Assembly (NCBI GenBank): GCA_002343455.1
Contig: DDSR01000184.1
Span: 15,673-31,448, forward strand
Reading direction: 5' to 3'
DNA length: 15,776 nucleotides
Source: Deltaproteobacteria bacterium UBA2385
GTDB lineage: Bacteria > Myxococcota_A > UBA796 > UBA2385
The translations under genes were made by a program, and so were the position numbers. The notes under the pieces were generated by a model that saw nothing but the letters and a program-made list of their open reading frames with translations, did not search any database and was not told where the DNA came from. Positions 1 through 6,386 of the stretch are shown piece by piece (position 1 is the stretch's first letter; every line of letters begins with the position of its first letter).

Positions 1-111
1 CTGCACGGCGAGGTGGGCCGGCCTGACGAGCAGGGCCCCGGCTGGGTCGTGCGGGACGGCATCGTCTGCATCGAGAAGAACGCCGTCATCCCCGACGGGA
101 CCGTGATCTGA
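1..111 (+). CDS. glgC: Glucose-1-phosphate adenylyltransferase, C-terminal end (partial)
   Basis: The first frame reads 36 codons to a TGA. The residues end in a pattern of Gly-Ile-Val-x-Ile, then EKNAVIPDGTVI, which is the usual C-terminus of GlgC. That is the end of the left-handed beta-helix domain that carries the allosteric activator site. GlgC makes ADP-glucose from glucose-1-phosphate and ATP, the committed step of bacterial glycogen synthesis in the cytosol. Only the tail is in the window, so the N-terminal nucleotidyltransferase domain and the start cannot be seen. The gene runs toward the OmpA gene, with 27 bp between the two stop codons. The match rests on a short but characteristic motif; another hexapeptide-repeat sugar nucleotidyltransferase is the main alternative. 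Confidence 0.7.
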   Translation: MHGEVGRPDEQGPGWVVRDGIVCIEKNAVIPDGTVI

Positions 112-133
112 GCGCCGCTGGTCTGCCCGGCGC
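112..133. terminator. Weak hairpin between convergent glgC and OmpA genes
   Basis: GCGCCG (112-117) and CGGCGC (128-133) can pair as a 6-bp GC stem with a 10-nt loop, directly after the glgC stop and just before the stop of the opposing OmpA gene. There is no T-tract on either side, so this is at best a weak bidirectional terminator. In DNA this rich in GC such a short stem could be chance. Confidence 0.2.
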
Positions 134-138
134 GGGGC

Positions 139-1293
139 TCAGCCGCCGGTGCCGCGCTCCAGGGTGCGCTCGGTCGGCTGCTCGGCGCCCTTGGGGGCGG
201 GCGGGATCTCGACCATCTTGCTCTTCTGGTCGAGGATCTTGAACTCGACCCGGCGGTTGGTGGCCTTGCCCTCGGTCGTGGCGTTGTCGGCGATCGGCAC
301 GTTGGGGCCGAAGCCCTTGGCCTCGAGGCGGCTGGCGTCGATGCCCTTGTTCTTGAGGTAGTTCAGGACGGACTGGGCGCGATCCTGGCTGAGCTTGACG
401 TTCTTGGTGGCGTTGCCGGTGCTGTCGGTGTGGCCCCCGACCTCGACCTTCAAGACCTCGTCGTGCTTGATCAGGATCTGGGCGATCTCGTCGAGCAGCG
501 GAAAGCTTTCGGGGAGGATGGTGGCCTTGTTGGTCTGGAAGAAGATCCGGTCGGTGATGACGATCTCCTTCTCGGCGATGAAGACTCGCGCCGGGCAGCC
601 GTCGCTGCGCCGCGGATCGGCCTTGGCGGGACCGGCCTGCAGCGGGCAGGCGTCGCGGAAGTCAGGCACATGGTCGGCGTCCCCGTCCGGACAGCCGAAG
701 GAGGCGGCGGGGCCGGCTTCGGCCGGGCACTCGTCGTCGGTGTCGGCGACGCCGTCCCGGTCCTTGTCCGCCGGGCCGTAGCGCCAGGGGGGCTCGGTCC
801 GGGCGGGGCGACCGGTCTCCAGGTACATGGCGGCCGCGGGGCCGCCGGGGCTGGCCGTCCGCAGCTCGTCCACGGTGCAGACCTGCTCGGTGGCGACATA
901 GTCGTCCCGGTACTCCCAGGAGACGTCGTAGCAGCCGATCGGGGCGCCGCGCACGGCAGCCTCGGTCAGGGCGTGCACATGCCCGACGGAGGTGCCGTTG
1001 ACCTTGACGACGGCCTCGTCCATGTGGCGATTGACCAGGTGCAGGTGACCGGTCAGCGCGCGAGCGCCTGTTCCCGTGGCTACCGGTGCCGGCGCCGAGG
1101 GCTTGAGCGCGGCGACGAAGGCGTCGGCGTCGACGTAGAGCCGGGTCATGTTCTCGACCGCGCCCTGGGAGAGGCGGGTGTCGACCACGAAGGTGTCCGG
1201 TCGGAGGTGGACCCCCGCGGTCGCCGAGGTGGTCTGGTCCTCAGCGAGGCTGGGACGAGCGAGCAGGATCAACAGCGGAACGATGGTGCTCAC
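139..1293 (-). CDS. OmpA-family outer-membrane protein with thrombospondin type 3-like repeats
   Basis: A 384-residue exported protein. Residues 1-17 look like a signal peptide with a cleavage site after PSLA. Residues 18-150 form a non-conserved N-terminal part with one Cys pair (121 and 139); the stretch at about 80-135 reads like a small beta domain. Residues 177-235 are Asp/Cys-rich calcium-binding repeats (DKDRDGVADTDDECP, then two more) of the thrombospondin type 3 kind. Residues about 245-354 are a full OmpA C-terminal peptidoglycan-binding domain, with the HTD (290) and LSQDRAQSV (301-309) motifs whose Asp and Arg bind diaminopimelate in this family. The protein probably links the envelope to peptidoglycan. 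GTG is chosen as start because GGAGG lies 4 nt upstream and the signal peptide begins there. It lies 94 bp downstream of the lipoprotein gene on the same strand, so the two may be cotranscribed. Confidence 0.87.
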   Translation of the reverse strand: MSTIVPLLILLARPSLAEDQTTSATAGVHLRPDTFVVDTRLSQGAVENMTRLYVDADAFVAALKPSAPAPVATGTGARALTGHLHLVNRHMDEAVVKVNGTSVGHVHALTEAAVRGAPIGCYDVSWEYRDDYVATEQVCTVDELRTASPGGPAAAMYLETGRPARTEPPWRYGPADKDRDGVADTDDECPAEAGPAASFGCPDGDADHVPDFRDACPLQAGPAKADPRRSDGCPARVFIAEKEIVITDRIFFQTNKATILPESFPLLDEIAQILIKHDEVLKVEVGGHTDSTGNATKNVKLSQDRAQSVLNYLKNKGIDASRLEAKGFGPNVPIADNATTEGKATNRRVEFKILDQKSKMVEIPPAPKGAEQPTERTLERGTGG

Positions 1294-1387
1294 GGAGCCT
1301 CCGGAATCGAGATCGGCGCCGACGGTGCCTAAGACGTGGTCAGGCCGTGCCGATTAGCACGTTGCTTCGCCATCCGCCCACCCTGAC

Positions 1388-2305
1388 TCAGGGGATCACG
1401 CTCAAGCCGGAGTACGCGGTCAGGGTCTTGCTGGCGATCGTGGCGCCGGTGTCGGCGTCGACGTGGGTCTCCTTGACCAGGCCGAGGCCCTTGACCCAGT
1501 GCTGCTCGATGTAGCCGTTGACAGTCTTCCCGGTGTTGTCGACCTTCGAGTAGATGTTGATCAGCCGGTAGGCGTTGACGGTGGTGCCGTCGAACAGGGT
1601 CAGGCTGGTGAACCCGCCCTCGGTGTAGTCGCCCGCCATGCTGTAGGGGTTGGAGGTCACCGCGCCCTCGGCGTCGGTGGCCTGCACGCTGAGGGTGTAG
1701 TTGAAGGACCAGGCCCCGACCGCGCCGATCTCGCCCCCTGCCGGCAGGTACTTGCGAGGCGAGCTGAGGCTGGCCTCGACCGAGTAGCTCATGGCGTAGA
1801 AGCCCCCGACCAGCATCGTGTAGGTGCCGTCCCAGCCGACGATGAACATCCCCTCGTCGCCGCTGAGGTTGCAGCCGACGTAGGTCGTGACGTCGTAGCT
1901 CTCGCCCGCCGTGGTGGTCGTGTCCTTGTAGGCCCACCCGGCGCTACCATCCGGCAGCGTGCGGGCGCCCAGGCCCTGCTCGGTCGCCGTGCCGCTCTCG
2001 GCGGTGCCGCCCGAGCCCGAGAAGCTGGCGCTGAAGGTCTTGCTCCAGCCGCTCTCGTCGAGCGGGTGGTACAGGTTCGGGCAGGAGTCGCCCCCCGTGG
2101 AGCCTCCGCCGCCGCCGTCGTCGCCGCCGTCGCTGCCGCCGTCCCCTCCGCCGTCGCCGTCGATGCCTCCATCATCGCCACCGCCGTCCTCGGTGCCGCC
2201 GTCGTCACCGGTGTCGCCGGTGTCGCTGGTCTCGGGCAGGTAGTCCTTGCGGATGGCGCAGGCGCTGAGGAGGAGGAGCGCGAAGAGGCTGAGGCGAGGG
2301 CGCAT
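1388..2305 (-). CDS. Lipoprotein with Asp/Gly-rich linker, function unknown
   Basis: Encodes 305 residues from the ATG at 2305. The frame is open further upstream, but this start gives a proper signal peptide with a charged n-region (MRPR) and the lipobox LLLSAC, so Cys16 would be lipidated. GGAG lies 6 nt upstream of the ATG. Residues 27-74 are a low-complexity linker of Asp, Gly, Ser and Thr. The remaining 230 residues look beta-rich and include WVKGLGLVKETH near residue 270. A 'W-x-x-GxGLVKE' segment is common in uncharacterised secreted lipoproteins, but I cannot assign a named family. The product is probably a surface-exposed outer-membrane lipoprotein. It precedes the OmpA-family gene on the same strand, and its start faces the MazG-like gene across 97 bp. 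Confidence 0.75.
   Translation of the reverse strand: MRPRLSLFALLLLSACAIRKDYLPETSDTGDTGDDGGTEDGGGDDGGIDGDGGGDGGSDGGDDGGGGGSTGGDSCPNLYHPLDESGWSKTFSASFSGSGGTAESGTATEQGLGARTLPDGSAGWAYKDTTTTAGESYDVTTYVGCNLSGDEGMFIVGWDGTYTMLVGGFYAMSYSVEASLSSPRKYLPAGGEIGAVGAWSFNYTLSVQATDAEGAVTSNPYSMAGDYTEGGFTSLTLFDGTTVNAYRLINIYSKVDNTGKTVNGYIEQHWVKGLGLVKETHVDADTGATIASKTLTAYSGLSVIP
2084..2227 (-). repeat. Low-complexity Asp/Gly linker-coding repeat
   Basis: The strand reads as imperfect GAC/GGC/GGT codon runs covering residues 27-74 of the lipoprotein. On the plus strand it appears as repeated gccgccgtc-like triplets. Such tracts change length by slippage and are typical spacers that hold the folded domain of a lipoprotein away from the membrane. 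Confidence 0.7.
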
Positions 2306-2402
2306 GGTGACTCCGAGTCGGGCAGGAGCTGCTGCTCGCCCTTGTGAGCCACGGGCTACCATGAAAACGATGGGGTCCGCAACAAGGCGGCGAGGAGGCA
2401 GG

Positions 2403-2831
2403 ATGGAGACACCCCCCTGGGACGAGGCCACACCCCCCTGGGAGGAGGCCACGACGACGGTCCGCGTGATGCGCGAGGAGGTCGCCGCCTTCAACGCCGA
2501 GCGCGACTGGGCCCGCTACCACTCGCCCCGCAACCTCGCGATGGCCCTGACCGTCGAGGCCGGTGAGCTGCTGGAGCTCTTCCTCTGGAGCAGCGACGAG
2601 GGCCCTCAGCCGCCCGTCGAGTCCCGGCTCCCGCGGGTCGCCGAGGAGGCCGCCGACGTGATGATCTGCCTGCTCAACCTCTGCGATCGCAGCGGCATCG
2701 ACCTCGCCGCCGCGGTCCAGGCCAAGCTGGCCCGCAACGCCGAGCGCTACCCGGTCCAGCTGGCCCGCGGCCGGCTGGAGAAGTCAACCGAGCTGGCGGC
2801 GGCGCAGCCCGACGAGGGCGAGGGCCGCTGA
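2403..2831 (+). CDS. MazG-like nucleotide pyrophosphohydrolase
   Basis: A 142-residue all-alpha NTP pyrophosphatase of the MazG / RS21-C6 (DCTPP1-like) group. These enzymes split (d)NTPs to the monophosphate and pyrophosphate and clean the nucleotide pool. The Mg2+-binding pattern is visible as E52xxE55 in VEAGELLELFLW and E82xxD85 in EEAADVMICLL. The upstream part (EEVAAFNAERDWARYHSPRN) matches the first helix of the family. Length is normal for a single-domain member. The ATG at 2403 is preferred because AGGAGG (2393-2398) precedes it by 4 nt; ATGs at 2361 and 2370 have no such site. Residues 3-16 are an exact-frame duplication of a 7-residue unit. Its last 48 bp overlap the end of the opposing subtilisin gene. 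Confidence 0.85.
   Translation: METPPWDEATPPWEEATTTVRVMREEVAAFNAERDWARYHSPRNLAMALTVEAGELLELFLWSSDEGPQPPVESRLPRVAEEAADVMICLLNLCDRSGIDLAAAVQAKLARNAERYPVQLARGRLEKSTELAAAQPDEGEGR
2409..2450 (+). repeat. 21-bp tandem duplication inside the MazG-like gene
   Basis: Two adjacent 21-bp units (2409-2429 and 2430-2450) differ at one base. They encode TPPWDEA followed by TPPWEEA just after the start codon. The repeat keeps the reading frame and lies before the catalytic domain. Confidence 0.9.
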
Positions 2832-4172
2832 GAGCAGCCAGGCTCCGCCCTTGCCTCCGCCTCCCCCTCGGCCCTGCGTACACCCGCAGGCCTTCGCTTC
2901 GTCCGGCTCGGGCTCCTCCTGGACCAGGGCGTCCCGGACCGCCAGCGCGTCGAGCACGCCGTAGCCGTAGTACTCGTTGTGCCCGCTCTCGTCGTGCGTC
3001 ACCAGCGGGGAGGGCGCGGCGGTCTGGATCAGCAGCTCGCCCAGCTCGGCCGCCGTCAGCTCCGGCTGCACCGACAGCGCCCAGGCCGCCACCCCGCTCG
3101 CCACCGGGGCGGCCGCGCTGGTCCCGCCAAAGGAGTCCGTCACCCCGCCGCCGGGCACGATGCTGACGGTGGCGCTGGGGGCGGCGAGGTCGATCGGGCC
3201 GCCGTAGTTCGTGTAGTTCGTCGGGTAGCCGTAGCTGTCGATCGCCGAGACACAGAGCACCCCGGGCACCGCCTGCAGCTCGTCGTCGCCGATCTCCCGG
3301 TCGTCGTTGCCGGCCGCGAAGACCACCAGGGCGCCCTTGCCATCGCGGGGCTCGGTCGTCGCGCGGAGGATCACCTCGGCCAGGACGGCCGGCACGCTGA
3401 TGGGCTCGGTGTAGCCCCAGGAGTTGTTGATGACGCCCGCATCCTGGGCGATGGCGTGCTCGAAGGCGCTCACATCGGCCGACAGGCTGCTGAAGCCGCC
3501 GCCCTCGCCGAGCATCTTGATCGGGACGAGCGTGCAGAGCGGGCACATCCCGACGATGCCCTCGCCGTTGTCGGCGCGGGCCAGCACCACGCCGGAGACG
3601 GCCGTGCCGTGCTCGTCGCAGATCTCGGTGTCCGAGTCGAAGCAGTAGTCGCCGGGGTTGGGCGAGGGGTCGTCGTCGTCGTCGTAGGCGTCGTAGGGCG
3701 CCAGCACCGCCGAAACGAGGTCGGGGTGGGAGATGTCGATCGCCGAGTCGATCACCGCGACCCGCACATCCGGCGAGCCCAGGCTGATCGCCAGGAGCTC
3801 GTCCATCTCCAGCCGGTCCAGGTACCACTGCCCCCCGCGGTTGGGGTCGTCGAAGTCGGCCGGCTCGCTGGCGAGGTGTTTCTCGAGCAGCACATCGGGG
3901 AAGGCCCGCAGCCCGGGCTGCAGGTCGAGCTCCAGGGCGAGCTGGACCGCCTCGTCGACGCTCGGCACCGCGACCCGCCAGCTCCGGCCCCCCAACCAGC
4001 GCGCTCCCGACGGCGGAGCCGCCGCAGGATCCAGGTGCAGGACCACCGCCGGGAGCACCGTAAGCTCTACGCCTGGAGCGAAACGGTAGAGGTCCTCCCG
4101 CAGCGCTACCGGAGGGGAGAGCGGGTCCAGGCTGAGGCCGAAGACCAGGGAGGCGGAGAGGTGCGGCGACAT
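2784..4172 (-). CDS. Secreted subtilisin-like (S8) serine protease with MYXO-CTERM-like tail
   Basis: A 462-residue S8 peptidase. The catalytic triad is complete: Asp142 in VAVIDSAID, His188 in EHGTAVSG and Ser352 in GGTSAAAPVASG. The oxyanion Asn lies in the INNSWG / AAGN region (Asn289). Residues 1-110 look like a hydrophobic leader plus a prodomain, ending in the usual 'DPNRGGQWYLDRL' entry to the catalytic domain. An Asp-rich loop (DDDDD, with a nearby Cys pair at 177 and 185) may bind calcium. The C-terminus has CGC, a Gly-rich spacer, a hydrophobic stretch (WLLSAALALVGL) and RRR. This is a MYXO-CTERM-type signal, in which the Cys is the presumed processing and anchoring point. The ATG at 4172 has AGGTGGG just upstream; a GTG 9 bp earlier is less likely. 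It is divergent from the HmuY-led operon. Confidence 0.92.
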   Translation of the reverse strand: MSPHLSASLVFGLSLDPLSPPVALREDLYRFAPGVELTVLPAVVLHLDPAAAPPSGARWLGGRSWRVAVPSVDEAVQLALELDLQPGLRAFPDVLLEKHLASEPADFDDPNRGGQWYLDRLEMDELLAISLGSPDVRVAVIDSAIDISHPDLVSAVLAPYDAYDDDDDPSPNPGDYCFDSDTEICDEHGTAVSGVVLARADNGEGIVGMCPLCTLVPIKMLGEGGGFSSLSADVSAFEHAIAQDAGVINNSWGYTEPISVPAVLAEVILRATTEPRDGKGALVVFAAGNDDREIGDDELQAVPGVLCVSAIDSYGYPTNYTNYGGPIDLAAPSATVSIVPGGGVTDSFGGTSAAAPVASGVAAWALSVQPELTAAELGELLIQTAAPSPLVTHDESGHNEYYGYGVLDALAVRDALVQEEPEPDEAKACGCTQGRGGGGGKGGAWLLSAALALVGLRRRQLG

Positions 4173-4233
4173 GGCGCCCACCTAACTCAGGCGACCGAGC
4201 GGCCGGTTATGACGTGGCCAGGAGGAGACCCCC
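4173..4233. promoter_or_regulatory. Divergent intergenic region, protease / HmuY operon
   Basis: These 61 bp separate the starts of the S8 protease gene (minus) and the HmuY-family gene (plus), so both promoters must lie here or inside the genes. Two ribosome-binding sites are visible: CCCACCT (4178-4184, read AGGTGGG on the minus strand) and GGAGGAG (4221-4227, plus). I see no convincing -35/-10 pair; GGTTAT near 4205-4210 is the only AT-rich hexamer. Confidence 0.45.
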
Positions 4234-4995
4234 ATGACCATCCTGAGCGCGATCCTGCTTCTGGCCGCCTGCAACGGCGACTCCAAGAACGACGACAGCG
4301 GCGGCAGCGGCGACGGCGGCGCCGACGCGCTGGTCTGCTCCGAGCAGGTTGCCATCGCCTGCGAGGACCAGATCATCTCCGACCTGGGCCTGCAAGACGA
4401 CGAGATCAGCGAAGGCGACGTCACCACCGAGGTCGATGGCGGCGACTTCCTGACCCTGATCGACGCCTCGGCGGGGGGCTACTCCGCCTCGACGACCAGC
4501 CCCTGGGTCTATGTGCGCTTCACCGCCGAAGGGGCCGAGAAGGTCGAGATCGACGACGAGGCCTCCCTGGAGTCCTTGGATTGGGACCTCGCCCTGCGTC
4601 GCTACCTCGTCCGCATGAACGGCGGCGACAGCGGCCCCGGCTGTGTCGGCGCCGTCGCCCTGCGGGAAGAGGCCTACGCCGACATCGCCTCCATCCCCGA
4701 GGGGCTCGACCTGGACGCCCTGCCCATGGACGACTTCTACACCGACAGCTGCGAGTTCATCGCCGACAGCTCCGGCCTGGAGGGCAGCCCCAACCTCGCC
4801 CTGGGCCAGTGGTGGTCCTACCCGGGTTGTGTCGCCACCAGCGACATCCCCTTCATCATGCGCACCAACGGCGGCGTGATCATCAAGCTGGTCATCGAGC
4901 AGTACTACGGCCAGGGCCAGGAGGAGTGCAACAGCTCCGCCACCCCCGGGGACGACTCCGGGATGATCCGGGTCCGCTGGAGCGTGGTCGAGTGA
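4234..4995 (+). CDS. HmuY-family lipoprotein
   Basis: A 253-residue lipoprotein. MTILSAILLLAAC gives a lipobox with Cys13, followed by a Ser/Gly/Asp linker to about residue 30. The body carries the features I associate with the HmuY family: a 'SPWVYVRF' strand early, 'DWDLALRRYLVRMNGG' then 'SGPG' in the middle, and 'GSPNLALGQWWSYPG', 'PFIMRTNGGVIIKLVIEQYY' toward the end. HmuY of Porphyromonas binds heme at the outer membrane and passes it to the TonB receptor HmuR. Whether this homologue binds heme cannot be read from the sequence. No TonB-dependent receptor is in the window. ATG 4234 is the only usable start, because an in-frame stop lies at 4210-4212; GGAGGAG is 6 nt upstream. Its stop overlaps the GTG of the next gene. 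Confidence 0.8.
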   Translation: MTILSAILLLAACNGDSKNDDSGGSGDGGADALVCSEQVAIACEDQIISDLGLQDDEISEGDVTTEVDGGDFLTLIDASAGGYSASTTSPWVYVRFTAEGAEKVEIDDEASLESLDWDLALRRYLVRMNGGDSGPGCVGAVALREEAYADIASIPEGLDLDALPMDDFYTDSCEFIADSSGLEGSPNLALGQWWSYPGCVATSDIPFIMRTNGGVIIKLVIEQYYGQGQEECNSSATPGDDSGMIRVRWSVVE

Positions 4996-6386
4996 GCCTC
5001 TGGCTGCTCGGCGGCGTCGCCCTGGCCTCGCGACCGACCGACCTGTCCGGTCTGTACGCCTTCGAGTCCGAAGACACGGTCGAGTCCCTCGACGGCGAGG
5101 CCGGCCTGGTCCGGGTCCACTACAGCGTCGAGGGCCCCAACCAGGTCCTGCAGGGCGACGAGGACGGCGACGGCCTGCCCGACTTCGCGCAAGACGTGGC
5201 CCGCTCGGCCGAGGCGGTGCTGGCCGTGTTCGAGGCCGCCGGCCTGCGCCTCCCGCTGAACGAGTCCGACATGGGGCTGCAGGCCCTCGGCGGCAGCGAC
5301 GCGCTGGACTTCTACCTGGTCGACTTCGCCGGGACCGGCGATGGCCAGCTTGGCGTGGACACCTGCCAGGGCGGCGTCTGCAGCGGCTACATGGTGATGG
5401 AGAACGACTTCACGGGCTACGGCTACCGCGACCTCGACGCCGCCATCCTGACCCTGACCAGCCACGAGCTCTTCCACGGCGTCCAGTACGCCTACCTCGA
5501 CGACCTGCCCGGCTGGATGAGCGAGGGCACGGCCATGTGGGCCGAGTACCTCTACGATCCGCAGAGCGAGGACTTCATCGCCTGGTGCGGGCGCTACCTC
5601 TCCGAGCCCGATCGAGGCCTTGATCTCACCCCTGCCGGGGCCTTCACCGGCTGGGAGTACGGGACCGGGCTCTTCTTCGGCTTCCTCGACGCCTTCCTGG
5701 GCCCGCAGACCATCGTCGACCTGATGGAGGAGCTCTCCCTCGTCGGCGGCGAGCAGGCGCTGAGCGCCCTGGAGACCGCGATCCTGGCGCAGGGCTCCGA
5801 CCTGGTCGAGGTCTGGACGACCTTCGCCTCCTGGAACCTCGCGACCGGGCGTCGCGCCGGAGGATTCCAGGGCTACCCCTTCGCCGAAGAGCTGGAGGAG
5901 CTCGAGGCCACGGCCGAGGCCGACTCCATCGTCGACGACGAGCGGGTCTACCCCCTGGCCAGCGTCTACCTCTACCTCTCGCACCCTGGCGGGCCCTTGT
6001 TCCTGGGCAGCCCCGACGAGCTCGGCGGGCTGGCCGTCCAGGTGATGCCCAGCAGCGGCGGCGTCTTCGAGCCGGTGCTCGAGCCCCTCCTCACGGTCTT
6101 CCCCGACCAGGCGGGCGTCTACGAGCTGGGTGAGCACGAAGCTGGCGGCCTCTGGGTGATCTTCAGTCAGCCCGCGATCGCCGACAGCTCGATCTCCTTC
6201 GACTACTGCCTGGGGGGAGACGAGGTGATCGAGTCCTGCGGCCTCTCCCTGGACGAGGGCGAGCCGACCGGGCCCGATGAGCCGGAGGGCTGCGGCTGCG
6301 CGGCTGTGGAGCCCCCGGGCCTCGCGGCGCTGCTCCCCGCGCTCTTCGCCTTCATCGGGCTCCGCCGCGCCCGGAGGCCGGCGTGA
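4992..6386 (+). CDS. MXAN_6640-type putative zinc metalloprotease with MYXO-CTERM-like tail
   Basis: A 464-residue exported protein. The first 13 residues (MSLWLLGGVALAS) look like a short signal peptide. The region at about 50-65 contains DEDGDGLPDFAQ, a calcium-loop-like segment typical of these myxobacterial proteins. The zinc motif is H158ELFH162 followed by GWMSEGTAMWAEY, where Glu178 is the likely third ligand. This supports a gluzincin-like metalloprotease. The C-terminus has GCGC, a hydrophobic stretch (LAALLPALFAFIGL) and RRARR, a MYXO-CTERM-type anchoring signal. The start is the GTG whose last two bases begin the upstream TGA (4-nt GTGA overlap), which suggests translational coupling to the HmuY gene. 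The frame stays open far upstream, but that part is a shadow of other genes. Substrate unknown. Confidence 0.82.
   Translation: MSLWLLGGVALASRPTDLSGLYAFESEDTVESLDGEAGLVRVHYSVEGPNQVLQGDEDGDGLPDFAQDVARSAEAVLAVFEAAGLRLPLNESDMGLQALGGSDALDFYLVDFAGTGDGQLGVDTCQGGVCSGYMVMENDFTGYGYRDLDAAILTLTSHELFHGVQYAYLDDLPGWMSEGTAMWAEYLYDPQSEDFIAWCGRYLSEPDRGLDLTPAGAFTGWEYGTGLFFGFLDAFLGPQTIVDLMEELSLVGGEQALSALETAILAQGSDLVEVWTTFASWNLATGRRAGGFQGYPFAEELEELEATAEADSIVDDERVYPLASVYLYLSHPGGPLFLGSPDELGGLAVQVMPSSGGVFEPVLEPLLTVFPDQAGVYELGEHEAGGLWVIFSQPAIADSSISFDYCLGGDEVIESCGLSLDEGEPTGPDEPEGCGCAAVEPPGLAALLPALFAFIGLRRARRPA

Noticed and set aside
1313..1322. TCGGCGCCGA palindrome upstream of the OmpA gene as an operator
   Set aside because: Ten-base GC palindromes are expected by chance in this composition, and no second copy lies nearby.
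1346..1361. CGTGC-CGATTA-GCACG inverted repeat after the lipoprotein gene as a terminator
   Set aside because: Only 5 bp of stem and no T-tract; too weak to call.
2355..2362. GCTACCAT shared by the upstream regions of the MazG-like and RmlB-like genes as a -10 element
   Set aside because: No matching -35 at a proper distance in either place, and the same octamer occurs inside the lipoprotein gene near 1943.
2979..4991. Long plus-strand open frame continuous with the metalloprotease gene, opposite the S8 protease and through the HmuY gene
   Set aside because: Its translation is low-complexity Arg/Gly/His/Val, typical of an antisense or shifted frame in GC-rich DNA, while the S8 protease and HmuY frames carry recognisable motifs.
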